Below, piece by piece: positions 37,905-49,262 of a stretch of DNA of 64,000 nt (position 1 is the stretch's first letter; every line of letters starts with the position of its first letter). Under the pieces are notes generated by a model. It saw nothing but the letters and a program-made list of their open reading frames with translations. It had not been told where the DNA came from and made no database searches. The translations under genes and the position numbers were made by a program. The stretch comes from Heterocephalus glaber (taxonomy: Eukaryota > Chordata > Mammalia > Rodentia > Bathyergidae), in contig NW_004624779.1 in NCBI RefSeq assembly GCF_000247695.1, positions 1,515,266 through 1,579,265 on the forward strand. The letters are read 5' to 3'.

Positions 37905-38940
37905 AATGTAAATATTTGCCTCATAACCATCTAAAAAATTTTTCATAAATTCATCTATGTCTGCTAAGTCTTTAATATGCTTGTTTGGGGAAAGCACAGA
38001 GCTTAAAGACAAATGGTATTCTTGGTCAATTTTGTCATGGCATTGCAGAGTTTTTCATGATGTTTTCTTTGAGTTGATTTCTGGTAGTTCACGTTTTTTA
38101 AAAATTTTAGTGAAAAACTGGAAAAAAGCTCTACAGTACCTATGGATATGTTCACATTCTTTTATTAATTTCTCATGTTCAGATTATCTGACACTAAATT
38201 TTATCCCTTTATTTTTTAATGAAGCATGTATAGTAATTATTTCAAGTATGTTGATTTTCTTCTAATTAGTTTCTACTTTTATCACTCTTTATTCTTCCTA
38301 CTTTACCTATACTTCAGTACTATTTCCTTAAATTCTTGGCTTGGAAGTTTTGTTGATTTATTTTAAGTCATTTTTGTTGAATAATGAAACTTTTCAGGAC
38401 TCTGTCTGGTTTTTCTTGTTTGTAAAATGGGTGTAAGAGCTTAATATGAGAAGTACGGAGCACACAACTGCTATGCTGTTGGTGTTCCGTGAATGGTGGC
38501 AGTCACCAGTGAAGAAGCTGGGGGTGTGGGGTGGTACTAGCATGTAGAGATGTAGCTTTGTTTTATACATATGGCTGATATGTAGAGTTATTTCTGAGCC
38601 ACTTCTTAAATATCTTGAAACTGTGGTTCTGAGCTTCTTTTCTGATTTTCCTACCATAAACAAAGCAAAAGGAGGCAGAGGAGATCTTATTAGGAGATAA
38701 CACTGCTCCCTCCCTCCAATGCTCCCATCTGTATCCCCTTTAAGTCATCTCTTTAAACAAAAGGAAAAGCCAAATAAGGGAAATGGAATTGAGCATTGAG
38801 TTCCCCCTCTCTCCCAAAGAAGCTACTGTTAATAATTACTTCAGGACAGAGGATGTTAAACTAAAAGCTAACAGATGAAGGTCTGATGTTAAAGGAGAAA
38901 CACTGAATCTGCAGTGCAATGTCTAGATTTTAAAAAAATC
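37905..38940. other. Unassigned DNA
   Basis: No recognised gene or repeat. Frames at 37957-38265 (plus, 102 codons) and 38394-38663 (minus) have no domain. Confidence 0.4.
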
Positions 38941-38941
38941 T

Positions 38942-39035
38942 GTAGCTGAGGCCTGTGGAATATAGCTAGTGGTACATTGCATGCTTAGCATGTTAGAGGC
39001 CCTATGTTCAATCCAAACACAGACACACACACATA
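38942..39035 (+). mobile_element. Old dID-like SINE
   Basis: GTAGCTGAGGCCTGTGGAATATAGCTAGTGG, GCATGCTTAGCATG and GTTCAATCC fit a degenerate tRNA-derived SINE head, followed by a CACACA-type tail. It is clearly older than the ID copies with duplications. Confidence 0.6.
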
Positions 39036-39474
39036 CAAACATATCTGTGGCTGTATTTATTTGAATATAACATGAACCAGAAACAAAGAAATCAAGTCCA
39101 CTAATTTTTTGAATACACAAGATCACCAGATAATCAACTGATAAATAAATAAAAGCCCCAGGTTTGTCCAATGAGGTCTGTTACTATTCAGCTCCAAAGA
39201 CAATCCCTAAATGGCACCAACAGGAAGTGAGCTATACAAACTATATAACTCAGCCATGCACCATATTTATGAATAAAATATTTGTTGTTTTTCTGAAATT
39301 CCAATTTAACTGAGTATTCTGTATTTTTCTTCCATGTGGGTTCTCCTTAAATACCCATCTTGTATGTTTCTGATAGATTGTAAGTGGAAACTCACCAGTA
39401 GGAAAAATCAGGTGGCCACATTGGCAGACCAAGGCTCTTGCCTGTGAAAAGACACTCCTGTATTTCTATATATT

Positions 39475-40010
39475 CTACTAGTTATCCATCAAATATTAAT
39501 TAAGCAAATGCTACATGTAAGAAGCCTTCCTGACTTCTAAGGACATATTTGTGAAGAAAACAAAGTCCCCATCATCAAGAATTTCCATTCTAATGGCAAG
39601 AGAAAATAAACATATAAAAATATGCTGTTACAAAATAAAATGAGAGATTAAAAATAGTACTGAGTGGAAGTAAGAGCCCATTTGATATAGGAGAGGCAGA
39701 AAAAGCTTGTGTGATAAACCTGTGCTTAAGCAAAGAACTGCAGGGAAATGAGGACAAGACTCAAGAGGAAACCTCAGGAAGTTTCCTGGATGAGAAAACA
39801 AGCACAAACGAAGCCAAAAAGAGTTCAGAATCCACCACCAATTAGTGACTGCTACACGGAGCCCACACTCTATACAGACAGTAAGTAAACAAACACATGA
39901 AAAATATCAGATAATGGTAATTTTTATACAGAAAATTATGCAAGCTGATGAAACAGAAGGGGATTATTTTAGATTGGGGTGTTGGGAGGGATCAACCTAA
40001 AGAGTGGGGA
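39475..40010 (-). mobile_element. L2 3'-UTR fragment, antisense
   Basis: AAAGTCCCCATCATCAAGAATTTCCATTCTAATGG and GAGAAAATAAACATATAAA match the reverse complement of the L2 3' end. Further right, TTATTTTAGATTGGGGTGTTGGGAGGG continues the same order. Confidence 0.6.
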
Positions 40011-40484
40011 CAAAGCTGCTTCACCCCCATAGGGCTGCCTTGAAAGGTGGTGACAAGTCTGACAGAAGAAAGAAGCAACCAAACAGCACTGAGACGCAAA
40101 ACAAACCCACATCAAGCCACTGTGGCTTACATGGCTCAGCAGAAGGGAATCTAGAGTTACTAGAAAAAAAAAATGAAAGCAACTGTGAGCCATGTGCAAA
40201 AAAAATTGACAGAAAAATGATAAAATCATATGTTAATGAATGCTTAATTTTTAAGACATATTGAGTGAGAAAAATATGGCCAAACTGACTAAGAAGCAGC
40301 AGTTAGAGACTCATAAGAAAAAACCCTGGTGTTTCTCTTTCTATAATCTAAGTTTCACCCTTCACTTTTCTTCGCATTTCACACTTATCCTCATTTGTTT
40401 CGATGCTTATTTCCTTGTCAGGACTCACATTTTTGTCTCCCAAGATATAAACACATATTATTTTTTGAACATAATAACAGAACA

Positions 40485-41290
40485 TTGATGCATCAAATTC
40501 AACTGTACCAAACCTGAACTCACTGTGCTTAATATCCTGTCCCTAATCTTAGATAGTAACAAGCATCTGCTCCCCTCCCCGAGGAGGAATCCAAAGCCCT
40601 CCCGGACTTGTTCGCCCTTTTGCACAGACCATTGCATAACAATGTCCACATCCACCCAATTCAACCTGGAAGTAATCACCTTTGTCCCCATTTCTTTCAT
40701 TTCCTCTGCAACTCTCCAAACTCCATTCATGAATCACAGGAAAGCCTGCAGCAGTTTTGTAATGACTCCACTATAACTAGACTGTTCACCTTTCATTCAT
40801 CCTCTACCCTCCTAACAGTTACTGTTTTAAAAATATAACCAGGCATGATGGTGTAGAGTTGAAATCCTACCGCTCTGAGAAGCTGAGGCAGGAGGATTGC
40901 AGTGTTGAGGCCAGCTTGATCATCTTAGTGAAACCATGTCTCAGAAACTTAAAAAACAAAAAAGTAGTAAAAAGATGAAATGCTGGGGATGTAGCTCAAG
41001 GAGAAAGCCCTGGGTCTAATACTCAGTGCCAAAATAAAATAAACACAGTACAGTACAGTAACACATGTAAATATGATTATTTGACTACCATACTTAAAAA
41101 CATTCCCCATCCTGTAGTTTTGACCTTCACCTCCACATAGCCCCAGCTGTCCGACATCCAGTTCAGAGCCCACTCGTGTCCAACCCTTGCCTTCCACTTC
41201 TCACACAAGCCACCACGAGACCACAGCCCACTCCCCCTCTTAATCACTCTCAAACAGTTCCCTGCCCCTCAGGCAGGCTGCTCTGTTTTT
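40485..41290 (+). mobile_element. L2 ORF2 fragment, sense, split by B1-dID SINE
   Basis: CCAAACCTGAACTCACTGTG, CACATCCACCCAATTCAACC and the following C-rich segment fit the L2 ORF2 C-terminal region in sense orientation. The B1-dID SINE at 40839-41044 interrupts it, and C-rich L2-like text resumes at about 41,090. Overlapping short frames on both strands (40458-40838) are not intact proteins. Confidence 0.5.
40839..41044 (+). mobile_element. B1-dID dimeric SINE
   Basis: The left half is B1-like (7SL-derived): CCAGGCATGATGGTG, GAGAAGCTGAGGCAGGAGGATTGC, GTTGAGGCCAGCTTGATC and an ACCATGTCTCAG end. The right half is ID-like: TGCTGGGGATGTAGCTCAAGG and GGGTCTAATACTCAGTGCC, with an A-rich tail. This dimer is known from several non-muroid rodent groups and is a main clue to the host lineage. 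Confidence 0.88.
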
Positions 41291-41309
41291 GTTTTATTCA
41301 TTCATACAT

Positions 41310-41595
41310 CCAGTCAACAACTTAAAATTTCCTAGAGACAACAGGAAAAAAATAAGGTAATAAGCGCAATATATTTATAAAAATGTAAAAACGACAAGGA
41401 TGTAAAACAAAAAAAAAGGATTTAAATGGATCTGTGGGGGAAAAAACGATGTTTAAGCCAACACCTGAAGAATGAGAAGACATAGCCCTAAAACAGGAGT
41501 TTGTGTGACACAGCATTACTAGAGCGGAAAAGAGTCTAAAAGCCCTAGCAAGATGTATGAATATACAGTAAGTGTATGTGCAATTAGTCATTGGG
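41310..41595 (-). mobile_element. L2 3' fragment, antisense (candidate)
   Basis: The TAAAATTTCCTAGAGACAACAGG region and AAGCCAACACCTGAAGAATGAGAAGACATAG resemble the reverse complement of the L2 3' UTR, including the counterpart of the CATTCAGG segment. Confidence 0.45.
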
Positions 41596-42611
41596 GAATG
41601 TTACACAGAGGAATACAATTAAAATTGGAAGAAATGACACAAATAACATACCCATTTTACTTCAAATAGACTCAATTCATGTCTTTAGGAATTCTGAAAA
41701 TGATGAGCACCAACAATGACCCCAAAACTATTCCCCTATCTTCCTTGCAGTGAACATTTCTAATTCCCTACACTCCTTTCCATTCTTTCCTCAATATATG
41801 CTACCTAATGAGAAATGCTATAGTTTTTTTGGGACTAACTGATGCAAATTAATTTCCACATGGTTAAGAGACCTAGTGTATGCCTCAATTATAAAATCAA
41901 GCTAAATGCAATGAATAGATGAGTTAAGACCATGAAAAAAAGAAGGGATATTTAAAATAACTAAAAAATTGTTACTCCTCCTAGAGGTATTAGAACGAGT
42001 ACAGAAATAATGAAGCATAATTTAGAGAACTATACAGGAACTAACAAAATTTCCAGGCCAGACTAATTTGATGGCTTTTTGTCTTTGTAGTAGAAAATTC
42101 ACTGGTAAAATAAAAAATAATAATGATCAGAAGCATAAACTACTGACTTCAGTAAGATATCTGACACATAATAACCCACAGAAAGATTTTAAATCAAGTT
42201 TGTTTGGACAGAAATACGATTAAAATGACTCAAAGCTAGATCTATGTATAAAACTGTTAAGTATAATTATTAATGGCCATACATCTCTCTTAGTGGTTGT
42301 AACAAGTACTGTTCCATAAAGGACCATTATTGGCTTTAATATCTTTTTTTTAAAAAAACAACCTAGAGGACGGGGGGAAGGTATACTAATTGCATATATA
42401 TATATATATATATATGAATGAAAAAATAAATAGAGCAATGACTACTAGGAGAAAAACAGATGTGAGGGAGTGGGGAACTTAATCAATAAAGTAATTTGGA
42501 CTCAGAAGATCACAGTTGCAAAAACAATTGACAAAGTGGGAAGCTTCTTAGCCTGCGCTGGAGGGTGGAGGGTGTTGGCCTAGTGCTGAGTCCTGGACTG
42601 CATGCAGGCTC
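41596..42611. other. Unassigned DNA, with (TA)n at 42394-42415
   Basis: No gene is recognised. A short TA microsatellite is present. The last 70 bp may be 5'-UTR-derived sequence of the adjacent retropseudogene. Confidence 0.45.
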
Positions 42612-44040
42612 CAGCCGCTAAGCAAAGGGTATCCTGAGCACCTCTTCTACTGCTTCCAATAGAGCACAAAATAGAACTTGCTAGCGGACCAAAGCTATGA
42701 GCTCTGAGGTGGACGAGCGCCCCTTTGGAGGTGTCAGGGATGCAGTGATCACACGCAAAAGCAAGATCATGAAACAGAAGGAAAGGGCAAGGAAGAACAA
42801 GAAGCTCAGTGACCTGGAGGGGGAGGCCAAGGAGCAGGCCCAGGACCTCTTGCAGAGAGCCAGCAAGCTGTGCATGGAGCAGGAAGAGGAGCTCAAGGAC
42901 TTAAACGAGATGATCCTCAATGCCAAGTGCCAGGCCATCCGGGAAGTCCAAATCCCAGAGAAGCAGCAGATATAAAAAGAGCTGGATCCAGAGGAACTGC
43001 GGTTGGATCAGATGATGGAAGTGGAGAAGCAGAAATCCATTCTAAGGCAGGAGCAGCTGGAGAGGAAGAGGAGGGAGAAAAGAATACGAGGATGATGGCA
43101 CATTGTGGAGTAGATGGCAACAAACCAAGAGGAGCGCTCACTGCTTGCGGAGCACCGGAGCAGGAGAAGGAGCAGATGCTGGAGGTCACGAGCAGCTCCA
43201 CGAGGAGGATCCACCTGCAACAGAGACAGCAGCAAAGGCTGAAGACGCAGGCAGAGCTTAAGCACACTAATGACGAAACCCAAAGGCAGAAAGCACAGCT
43301 GCTGGCTGAGGAGAAGCTGGCAGACCAGATGGTGATGGAGTTCACCAAGAAGATGGCTTGAGAAGCAGAGTTTGATGCTGAGCAGGAGAGAAAAAGAGGA
43401 GATCGCCCACCTGTGAGGATTACCAGGCAGAACAGGATGCCTTTCTAGCCAAGCACAACCAAGAGATTGCAGACCGAGAGGGGCACAGAAAGGAAAAGGA
43501 AAACGCACAGAAGATGGAAACCGGTGCTAAGCTGCAGAAAAGTCGGCTGGAACAGGTGGCTTTCAAGGCGCACAATCTGGCTGTTGGGTGCAGCGGGACC
43601 AGGATGAGTCTCAGTGGATTCTCCGGGCACACAGAAAGCAGACTGAGAAGGAGCAGCTGGAGGGGGAGAAGGTGGCCACAGGCGCTTGCCGCCTGCGGAG
43701 GAGCTCCCGCACCAGGTGCGTGAGAACCAGCAGAAGCAGGTGTAGAACCGGACTGCCACCTTCGAGGAGGGCCGGCCACTCGAAGAGGAGGCCCAGTAGC
43801 GCCAGAAGCACATTGACGACATCAAGAAGAAACTTGAAGAAGAGCTGAGATCCTCTGCCCTTCCTGAGAAGTACTGCATGGAGGCCGAACGCAAGCTAAC
43901 ATCCGGCCAGTGACTCTGTGAACTGAAGGCAGAGCCTTCAGGGACAGACTCTGCCCAGTCTCTGGGTGTCCATAATTGCTGCTAATCTAGACATTTCATA
44001 GTTACAGATTAAATCTCTTCTACTTCTCTAGGGAAAAAAA
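42612..44040 (+). pseudogene. CFAP45: Processed pseudogene of CFAP45 (CCDC19)
   Basis: An intronless, GC-richer copy of the CFAP45 mRNA, which encodes a coiled-coil microtubule inner protein of motile cilia. Plus-strand translations match the family: ASNR near 42650, RTKAMSSEVDE at 42688-42714, ITRK-KIMKQKE, LSDLEGEAKEQAQDLLQRA, QEEELKDLNEMILNAKC, LADQMVMEFTKK at 43315-43350, DYQAEQDA, and PEKYC-EAERK near the end. The last residues and stop map to 43918-43926 after indels. About 100 codons are missing between the SSEVDE...FGG segment and DAVITRK near 42735. In-frame stops (for example at 42682 and 42973) and several frameshifts make it non-functional. ATTAAA at 44008-44013 precedes an A-run at 44034-44040, consistent with a reverse-transcribed poly(A) message. 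No target-site duplication was found. Confidence 0.93.
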
Positions 44041-44267
44041 GGTAGAAGAGAAGGAATGGGTAGCACCAGAGACACAGCTGGCTGAGCAGAGCTCCTAAGT
44101 CACACCAAAACACTTCTAGCCTGTGAAACGGAAGCCACTGCATAGCTTTGAGCAGATAAGAGGCATGATCTGATCTTTCCACAGGGCCCCCTTTGACACT
44201 GTCAAGGATCCTGCAGGGACACAAACAGAAATAGTGAAATCAGTCAACATCGTATAAAATCAAAACA

Positions 44268-44269
<2 letters not shown>

Positions 44270-44309
<40 letters not shown>
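44270..44309. repeat. (AC)n microsatellite
   Basis: Pure AC dinucleotide tract of about 20 units. The minus-strand frame at 44240-44479 reads through it as a VC repeat and is not a gene. Confidence 0.97.
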
Positions 44310-44311
<2 letters not shown>

Positions 44312-44813
44312 GGCTTGATTGGTCCAGTAGCTGCAGAAAGGATGCAACATGGCCAGACTGCAGATACATTTAGAGTGTAGCCAGCATGTGTTCACATTAG
44401 GTACAGTATAAGAAAAAGCAGTCATCAAGCGTGCATCAAGACTAGAATTTCCACCCAGTGAGTTGGGCAATACTTTCAAAAAAGCAAATCTGAGTAGTAA
44501 GATCAGGACATCATCTTGGGTTCTCAGATAGCTACTAGAAATTTAAACAGAGATGTTAAGTATACAGTTAGACATATTAGTCAGAAGTTTGGGATAAAAG
44601 TCCAAGAATAAGATAGTTTTTTATTTTAAAGCCACAAGACTAGGTGAGGTAATCTTGAAAAGTGAACTCAAATGAAAAAATGAAAAAACAGAATTAAAAA
44701 GTGAGCCTCTGTACGATTTAGAGTTATCTTTCATGGAGATGGGGAAGAACCAGGAAAAGAGACCAAAGTTCTATCTGTCAAAAAGAAATAGAAAAAAAAA
44801 AAAAAGAAATAGA

Positions 44814-44814
44814 A

Positions 44815-44847
<33 letters not shown>

Positions 44848-44866
44848 CACACAGCCACACACACAA
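44814..44866. repeat. (AC)n microsatellite, interrupted
   Basis: AC tract with GC and CC interruptions, preceded by two A-rich AAAAAGAAATAGAAA units. Confidence 0.95.
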
Positions 44867-45512
44867 ACTCCTTCAGTGCCCTAGAATTCAAGTAAAGAAA
44901 AGCAAATTTCAATAAGGAGTGATCACTTTGTCAAATGCTGTTGACAAGTCAATTAAGATAAAGATAGAAAATTGGTTGTTGGATTTAACAATGTTGATAT
45001 TATCAGGGATGTTAATAAAGGTACTTCTTTGAGATGACATAGGAGAAGTCTACTGCAATAGATTCAAAAGAGTAGAATGAGAGAAATTGTAGACAGCAAA
45101 TGTAGACAGCATTTAGAGACTTTTATTCTAAGAATATAAGCTAAAATGGGGTGGCAATTAAGGAAAGTATATTCAAAACAAGGGTTTTTTGAGGTGGTAA
45201 GAGTTTATTAATATATAAGTAGTTTACTAGTATATTAGAAAATATAATAATGGAAGAGAAAGGGAGACATTATGGCAACAATTTCCTTAAGAAGATGAGA
45301 GGGGGCAGATCTTATGTACAAAAGGGGACACTGTCAGGTAATCCATAGCAATTCGAAAGATAGTAGACTATAATAGAAACTGGCAGGAGGATAATGGTGG
45401 GGAGGAGTTCTGCAGTTTCTCTTGGATTGCTTGTATTCTCTGTGTAAAATGGGAAACAAAGACATGAACTGAGACTAAAGATGGAAGTGGTATTGATGCT
45501 TTTAAGAAAGAG

Positions 45513-45572
45513 CAGGTGCAAGGACCCAAGTTCAATCCCCAGTACCAAAAAAAAAAAGAAAGAAAGAAAGAG
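45513..45572 (+). mobile_element. 5'-truncated ID SINE
   Basis: Only the box B side is present (GTGCAAGGACCCAAGTTCAATCCCCAGTACC), followed by a poly-A/GAAA tail. AAGAAAGAG on the left and in the tail on the right may be the target-site duplication. Confidence 0.8.
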
Positions 45573-45787
45573 AATAAGGCAAAAAATGAACACCTGGGAA
45601 TATGGCAAAGTGAGTAGATTAGGGAAATACAGCATGACTTATGGGCTCTTTGGGTATCTAGTTATTAATTTCAAACATCAATGTGTGTTTTTCTCTAGTC
45701 ATGTTCTGATATACTCATGGAATATGGAAAAACTTCAAGAAGACTCTGCTTTAACCAAAGACAGTACGACAAATTTAAAAGAGAGAA

Positions 45788-45791
45788 TGCT

Positions 45792-45822
<31 letters not shown>

Positions 45823-45835
45823 ATGATAATGATGA
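45788..45835. repeat. (TGC)n(TGA)n triplet microsatellite
   Basis: Five CTG-type units run directly into about nine ATG/TGA-type units. The open frame at 45481-45870 reads this as LLLLL-MMMM and is an artefact, which also draws part of its sequence from the adjacent ID element. Confidence 0.95.
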
Positions 45836-46174
45836 CTGGTAATAAATCAAAACTGGAAGGAGAGGCATGAGTGCATGAGTGGTTGACAAAAACAACCCAA
45901 AGAAATAGAACAAATGAGGCCAATGAAGCATTGCAGAAGTAGTTCTCAAGAGAAGCATTGGGGGGAAACAGGTGGCGGTGACAGGACAGTTTTGGGACGA
46001 AAATGAAACTGCAACAGTGACAGATAATTATAATGATAAGAAATGAGGTACATATCCATGAAGTGGATGAGAGAACTCAAAGGACAAGATTTTCAGAAGA
46101 AAGGACATAAAGTAGACAAAAAGTTAACATATTGGAAAGATCACCAGGATGGCTATCAGGTTAACTGGGCCAAG

Positions 46175-46632
46175 AGATACCTAGATAATTGGAAAACATT
46201 AATGTGGGTATGTCTGCCAGGATGTTTTCAAAGAGATGAACATGTGAACTAGTGAACTGACTGAAGCACATGTCCTCTCCAGTGTGAGTAGGCATCAGCC
46301 ACTCCCTCAAGGGCCTGAGTAAAAGGACAAAGTGTTTGAGGAAGAGTGAACTAACCGATCTGCTTAAGCTGAGACATCTACCTTCACTTGTCTCAAATGT
46401 TTGCACTCCCAGTCATCAGGTTTCTGGATTCCGATTAAGATTCGAATGATTACCCTCTAGTCCTCTGCCACAGACTGCCTCAGCCTTGGACTTAGTTACA
46501 TGTAGCTTTCTTGGTTCTCTTTCTGCAGCAGGCAGCTCGGAAATTTCTTGGTCTCCGTAACTGGGTGATATATGTGTATGTATGCCTATTTTACCGGCTC
46601 TGTTTCTCTAGAGAACTCTAACACAATTATCT
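46175..46632 (+). mobile_element. ERVL-class LTR-type repeat, sense
   Basis: GGATGTTTTCAAAGAGATGAAC, CTAGTGAACTGACTGAAGCAC, CACTCCCTCAAGGGCCTGAGTAAAAGG and the terminal CTCTGTTTCTCTAGAGAACTC are landmarks of this LTR class in order. It is non-coding, with the subfamily unresolved. Confidence 0.65.
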
Positions 46633-46742
46633 TTATTGCTATTTAAGCCACAAAAAATTATCATCACCAGGAAGTAATGTTGACAATGAGTCAGAGGTTT
46701 TAATTTTCAAGGAATGGGAAAGGATAAATAAAATAGTATCCA

Positions 46743-46824
46743 GGGCTGGGGATTTAGCTCAGTGGTTTCACTGCCTGCTACGCAAGCGCAAGGACCCGAG
46801 TTTGATCCCCAATACCAAAAAAAA
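46743..46824 (+). mobile_element. ID-type SINE with perfect 12-bp TSD
   Basis: Full tRNA-like head (GGGCTGGGGATTTAGCTCAGTGG; GTTTGATCCCCAATACC) and an A-tail. AAATAGTATCCA is repeated exactly at 46731-46742 and 46825-46836. Confidence 0.96.
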
Positions 46825-46995
46825 AAATAGTATCCATCAAAACACTTTTGAATCTAATGAGAATGAAGTAAACATATAAATTTGATGCAATATAATAAGA
46901 AAGATATGAACCAAGCATCATGAAATTACAGAGGAAAATTGACTGAGAATACTGAAGGGCCATCAAGTACCTAAATTAATGAACTGTGGGTATGG

Positions 46996-47432
46996 TGAGT
47001 ATAGTGGGTTGAATGGTGGTCCTCCCAAAAGATATGTCTATCTGGAACCTGTAAAAATGAACTTATTTGGAAAACAGGCTTTTGCAATTTCAGCTGTAAT
47101 TAAATTAAGGATCTTGAGATGAGAAATCTTGGATTACCAAGGGAGATCCTAACTGCAATAAATTAATGAATTATAAGAAGCAAAGTTACCAATACAAAGA
47201 AGCTGTGAAGACACAGACCAAGATGAAGAAAGGCAGTCACAGGTCATGGATCACGTAGAAGCACTAGACTTCAAAAGGAGAAAGGAATGGCATCGTCCCT
47301 ACAGCCTCTGAAGAAAGTAGAGTCCTGCTGATGCCTTGAAGTTGGGCTTGTGACCTCCTCAATTTCGAGAAACTATGTCTTTGTTATTTTACACCATTCT
47401 GCCATGATAAAATTGTTACAGAAACAAATACA
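46996..47432 (+). mobile_element. ERVL-MaLR LTR, MLT1-type
   Basis: GTGGGTTGAATGGTGGTCCTCC, the GATATGTCTATCTGGAACCTG block, TTATTTGGAAAACAGGCTTTTG, ACTATGTCTTTGTTATTTTACACC and AAATTGTTACAGAAACAAATA reproduce the MLT1 LTR from start to end. Confidence 0.78.
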
Positions 47433-47594
47433 GTGAAACAAATATGCTGGGGATGTCTCCCAGAGATATCTAAACAGAATCCTGATAAAAGGATAGGAAT
47501 TTGAAAAGGCTAGAAGTAAAAATGTCCAGTGAAATATCATTTCAGGCAATACATTCAAAGACAAAAGGTAATGACCTAAAACATTGTGACAATT

Positions 47595-48085
47595 AACCAT
47601 TTGTGTCAACTTGAGTAAGAAATGGCCAACTAAATTGCATCAGCATAGTTCCGGGTGTGGCTGAAGGGACAGAAGACCCACCCTGGGTGTGAGTGGCACC
47701 AACCAATAGGCTTATAGCCTGAATGGTATAAAAGGGAAGCAAAAGGAAGCTCGCTTCTGTTTCTTTGGAGGAGCTCCAGTCTTCCCTTTCACCTTGGAAG
47801 TTGTCTCCTGGCTTCTAGTACAGATCTTCAGTCTTCCAGGGCAGAACCTTCAGACTTCCATGGCAGAACATTCGGCCTTCAATACGGACTCACATAGGAC
47901 ACTACAGTGAGCTCCGGGCCTTTGACGATCTTTCCAATCTCCAGCACACAGGCATCCCTTTCCCACTCTTCCACACCTGATTCTGTGGTCAGCCACTGTA
48001 AGCTCATCTTGTAAATCCTTAAATAGTATATCTGTATATCTTGCATTAAACCTGTTTCTCCAGTAAGCACTGACTGATGCACAAG
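47595..48085 (+). mobile_element. ERVL-class LTR-type repeat, sense
   Basis: The start, AATTAACCATTTGTGTCAACTTGAG, is typical of this class. GGTGTGGCTGAAGGGACAGAAG, ACCAACCAATAGGC, alternating CTTCAG/CTTCCAGG units and the end CCTGTTTCTCCAGTAAGCACTGACTGATGCA follow. Minus-strand frames at 47850-48089 are shadows. Confidence 0.6.
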
Positions 48086-48214
48086 TCATGTTTCTAGACC
48101 CAGGGTTCTACAATGTAAAACTAGATTATATGCTCAATATTATGTACAGCAAACCTAGCAATGTGGATTTATTCCAAAAATTCTCAAGAAGCAATGAATA
48201 ATTTAAAGGGGAGT

Positions 48215-48660
48215 TATAATTCTGGGGGTGCAGGAGAATGTGAACACAGTTCGTGGTAATATGAAGTATAGACTGGAGTCAGAAAAGTCTGGAGACTGGA
48301 GGGCCAATTATACATTTAGTGCATAACCCTGGAGAATAATGCTAATGGCTCAATTTAAGCAGTGGCCACAGGCTGAAAGATTATTGGGAGTTAGAACTAA
48401 TAGCATTTCAGGATTGTCTGGCTGTTAGGGAGAAGTAGAATTTAAAGTAAGCACAGAGGTTTCTATCTTAGAAAAAGAGAAACAGGTATGGGTATTCGCT
48501 AAAAGTAGAACCTGATTTTCATTTTTCAAATTTGAAATGCCTCTGGGAAATGACTAGTAAACAAATAGAAAAAAGCAGAACTTTCAGAAGGAAAGTAGAA
48601 ATTCACATTTGTGTTTAAATAAAAAAGTGAAAAGCTAAGGGGAGATAGCAAGTGTAAACA
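48215..48660 (-). mobile_element. L2 ORF2 fragment, antisense
   Basis: TTTCTATCTTAGAAAAAGAG, ACCTGATTTTCATTTTTCAAATTTGAAATGCCTCTGGG and flanking order match the reverse complement of the L2 ORF2 C-terminal region. Diverged and non-coding. Confidence 0.5.
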
Positions 48661-49262
48661 GCAAAATCTGATGAATCTGTATAATGAATGAAAGAAGCCA
48701 GAAGAGGAAGCAAAGAAAAAAGTTGTTGGGCTGTTTTTCTTGAGTAAAGTCCTTTGAAAATTCAGCTATTTCTCTCTGGGCTTATATATAAATCATAAAA
48801 TAAGTTCATTTTATTTTCATTTGTCCTTCAAATGGATATATTTACTCTTACAGTGCCAAGGAATTGGAGCCCTAATTTAAAATGCAAATTGCACATTAAC
48901 ACCAAAAATCAGTGAACATTTACTTATAATTAGTTTACCATCTTGTTTAACACTTATCCAAGCTAAGTAATTGAACCTAAGGTCTAAAAGTCCTGGTAAG
49001 AATGAGAAACTAAATAAAAACAAAAGAACAAAACCTGAGGTAACGCCAACCAAACATCCTACTCCACATCTGTTTATTTACTCAAGTAAAAAAATCATCA
49101 CAGTGAACAATGAAACATAAATCTCCTCACATCTATGCTCTTAATTTTTCTATTTCCCTACTCAGAGAAAATTAAATTGGTAACAGTAATTGCAAGTATT
49201 TTTGTATTTGTAACTACATTTCTGTTTTCCCAGAGCAATTAGATTGTGCTAAAGTTTTTCTA
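48661..49262. other. Unassigned AT-rich DNA
   Basis: No recognised gene or repeat. Confidence 0.45.

Larger units (their letters stand above)
44041..45290 (-). mobile_element. L2 ORF2 (reverse transcriptase) fragment, antisense
   Basis: Read on the minus strand this follows L2 ORF2 through its RT region. The complement of GTGATCACTTTGTCAAATGCTGTTGACAAGTCAA (44921-44954) gives the LS-AFD-V motif A neighbourhood, and the AAGCCACAAGACTAGGTGAGG block and GAAGCCACTGCATAGCTTTGAGCAG continue the same order leftwards. It contains two (AC)n tracts. No coding frame remains. Confidence 0.65.

Noticed and set aside
43008..43508. 166-codon minus-strand frame and other minus-strand frames over 42,681-43,894
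   Set aside because: They are antisense shadows of the CFAP45 pseudogene, whose plus-strand match to a known protein is clear.
45481..45870. 129-codon frame with LLLLL and MMMMM runs
   Set aside because: It is built from a truncated ID SINE and a TGC/TGA triplet microsatellite.
46731..46836. Promoter or regulatory reading of short direct repeats flanking SINEs
   Set aside because: The direct repeats are target-site duplications at the exact element borders.
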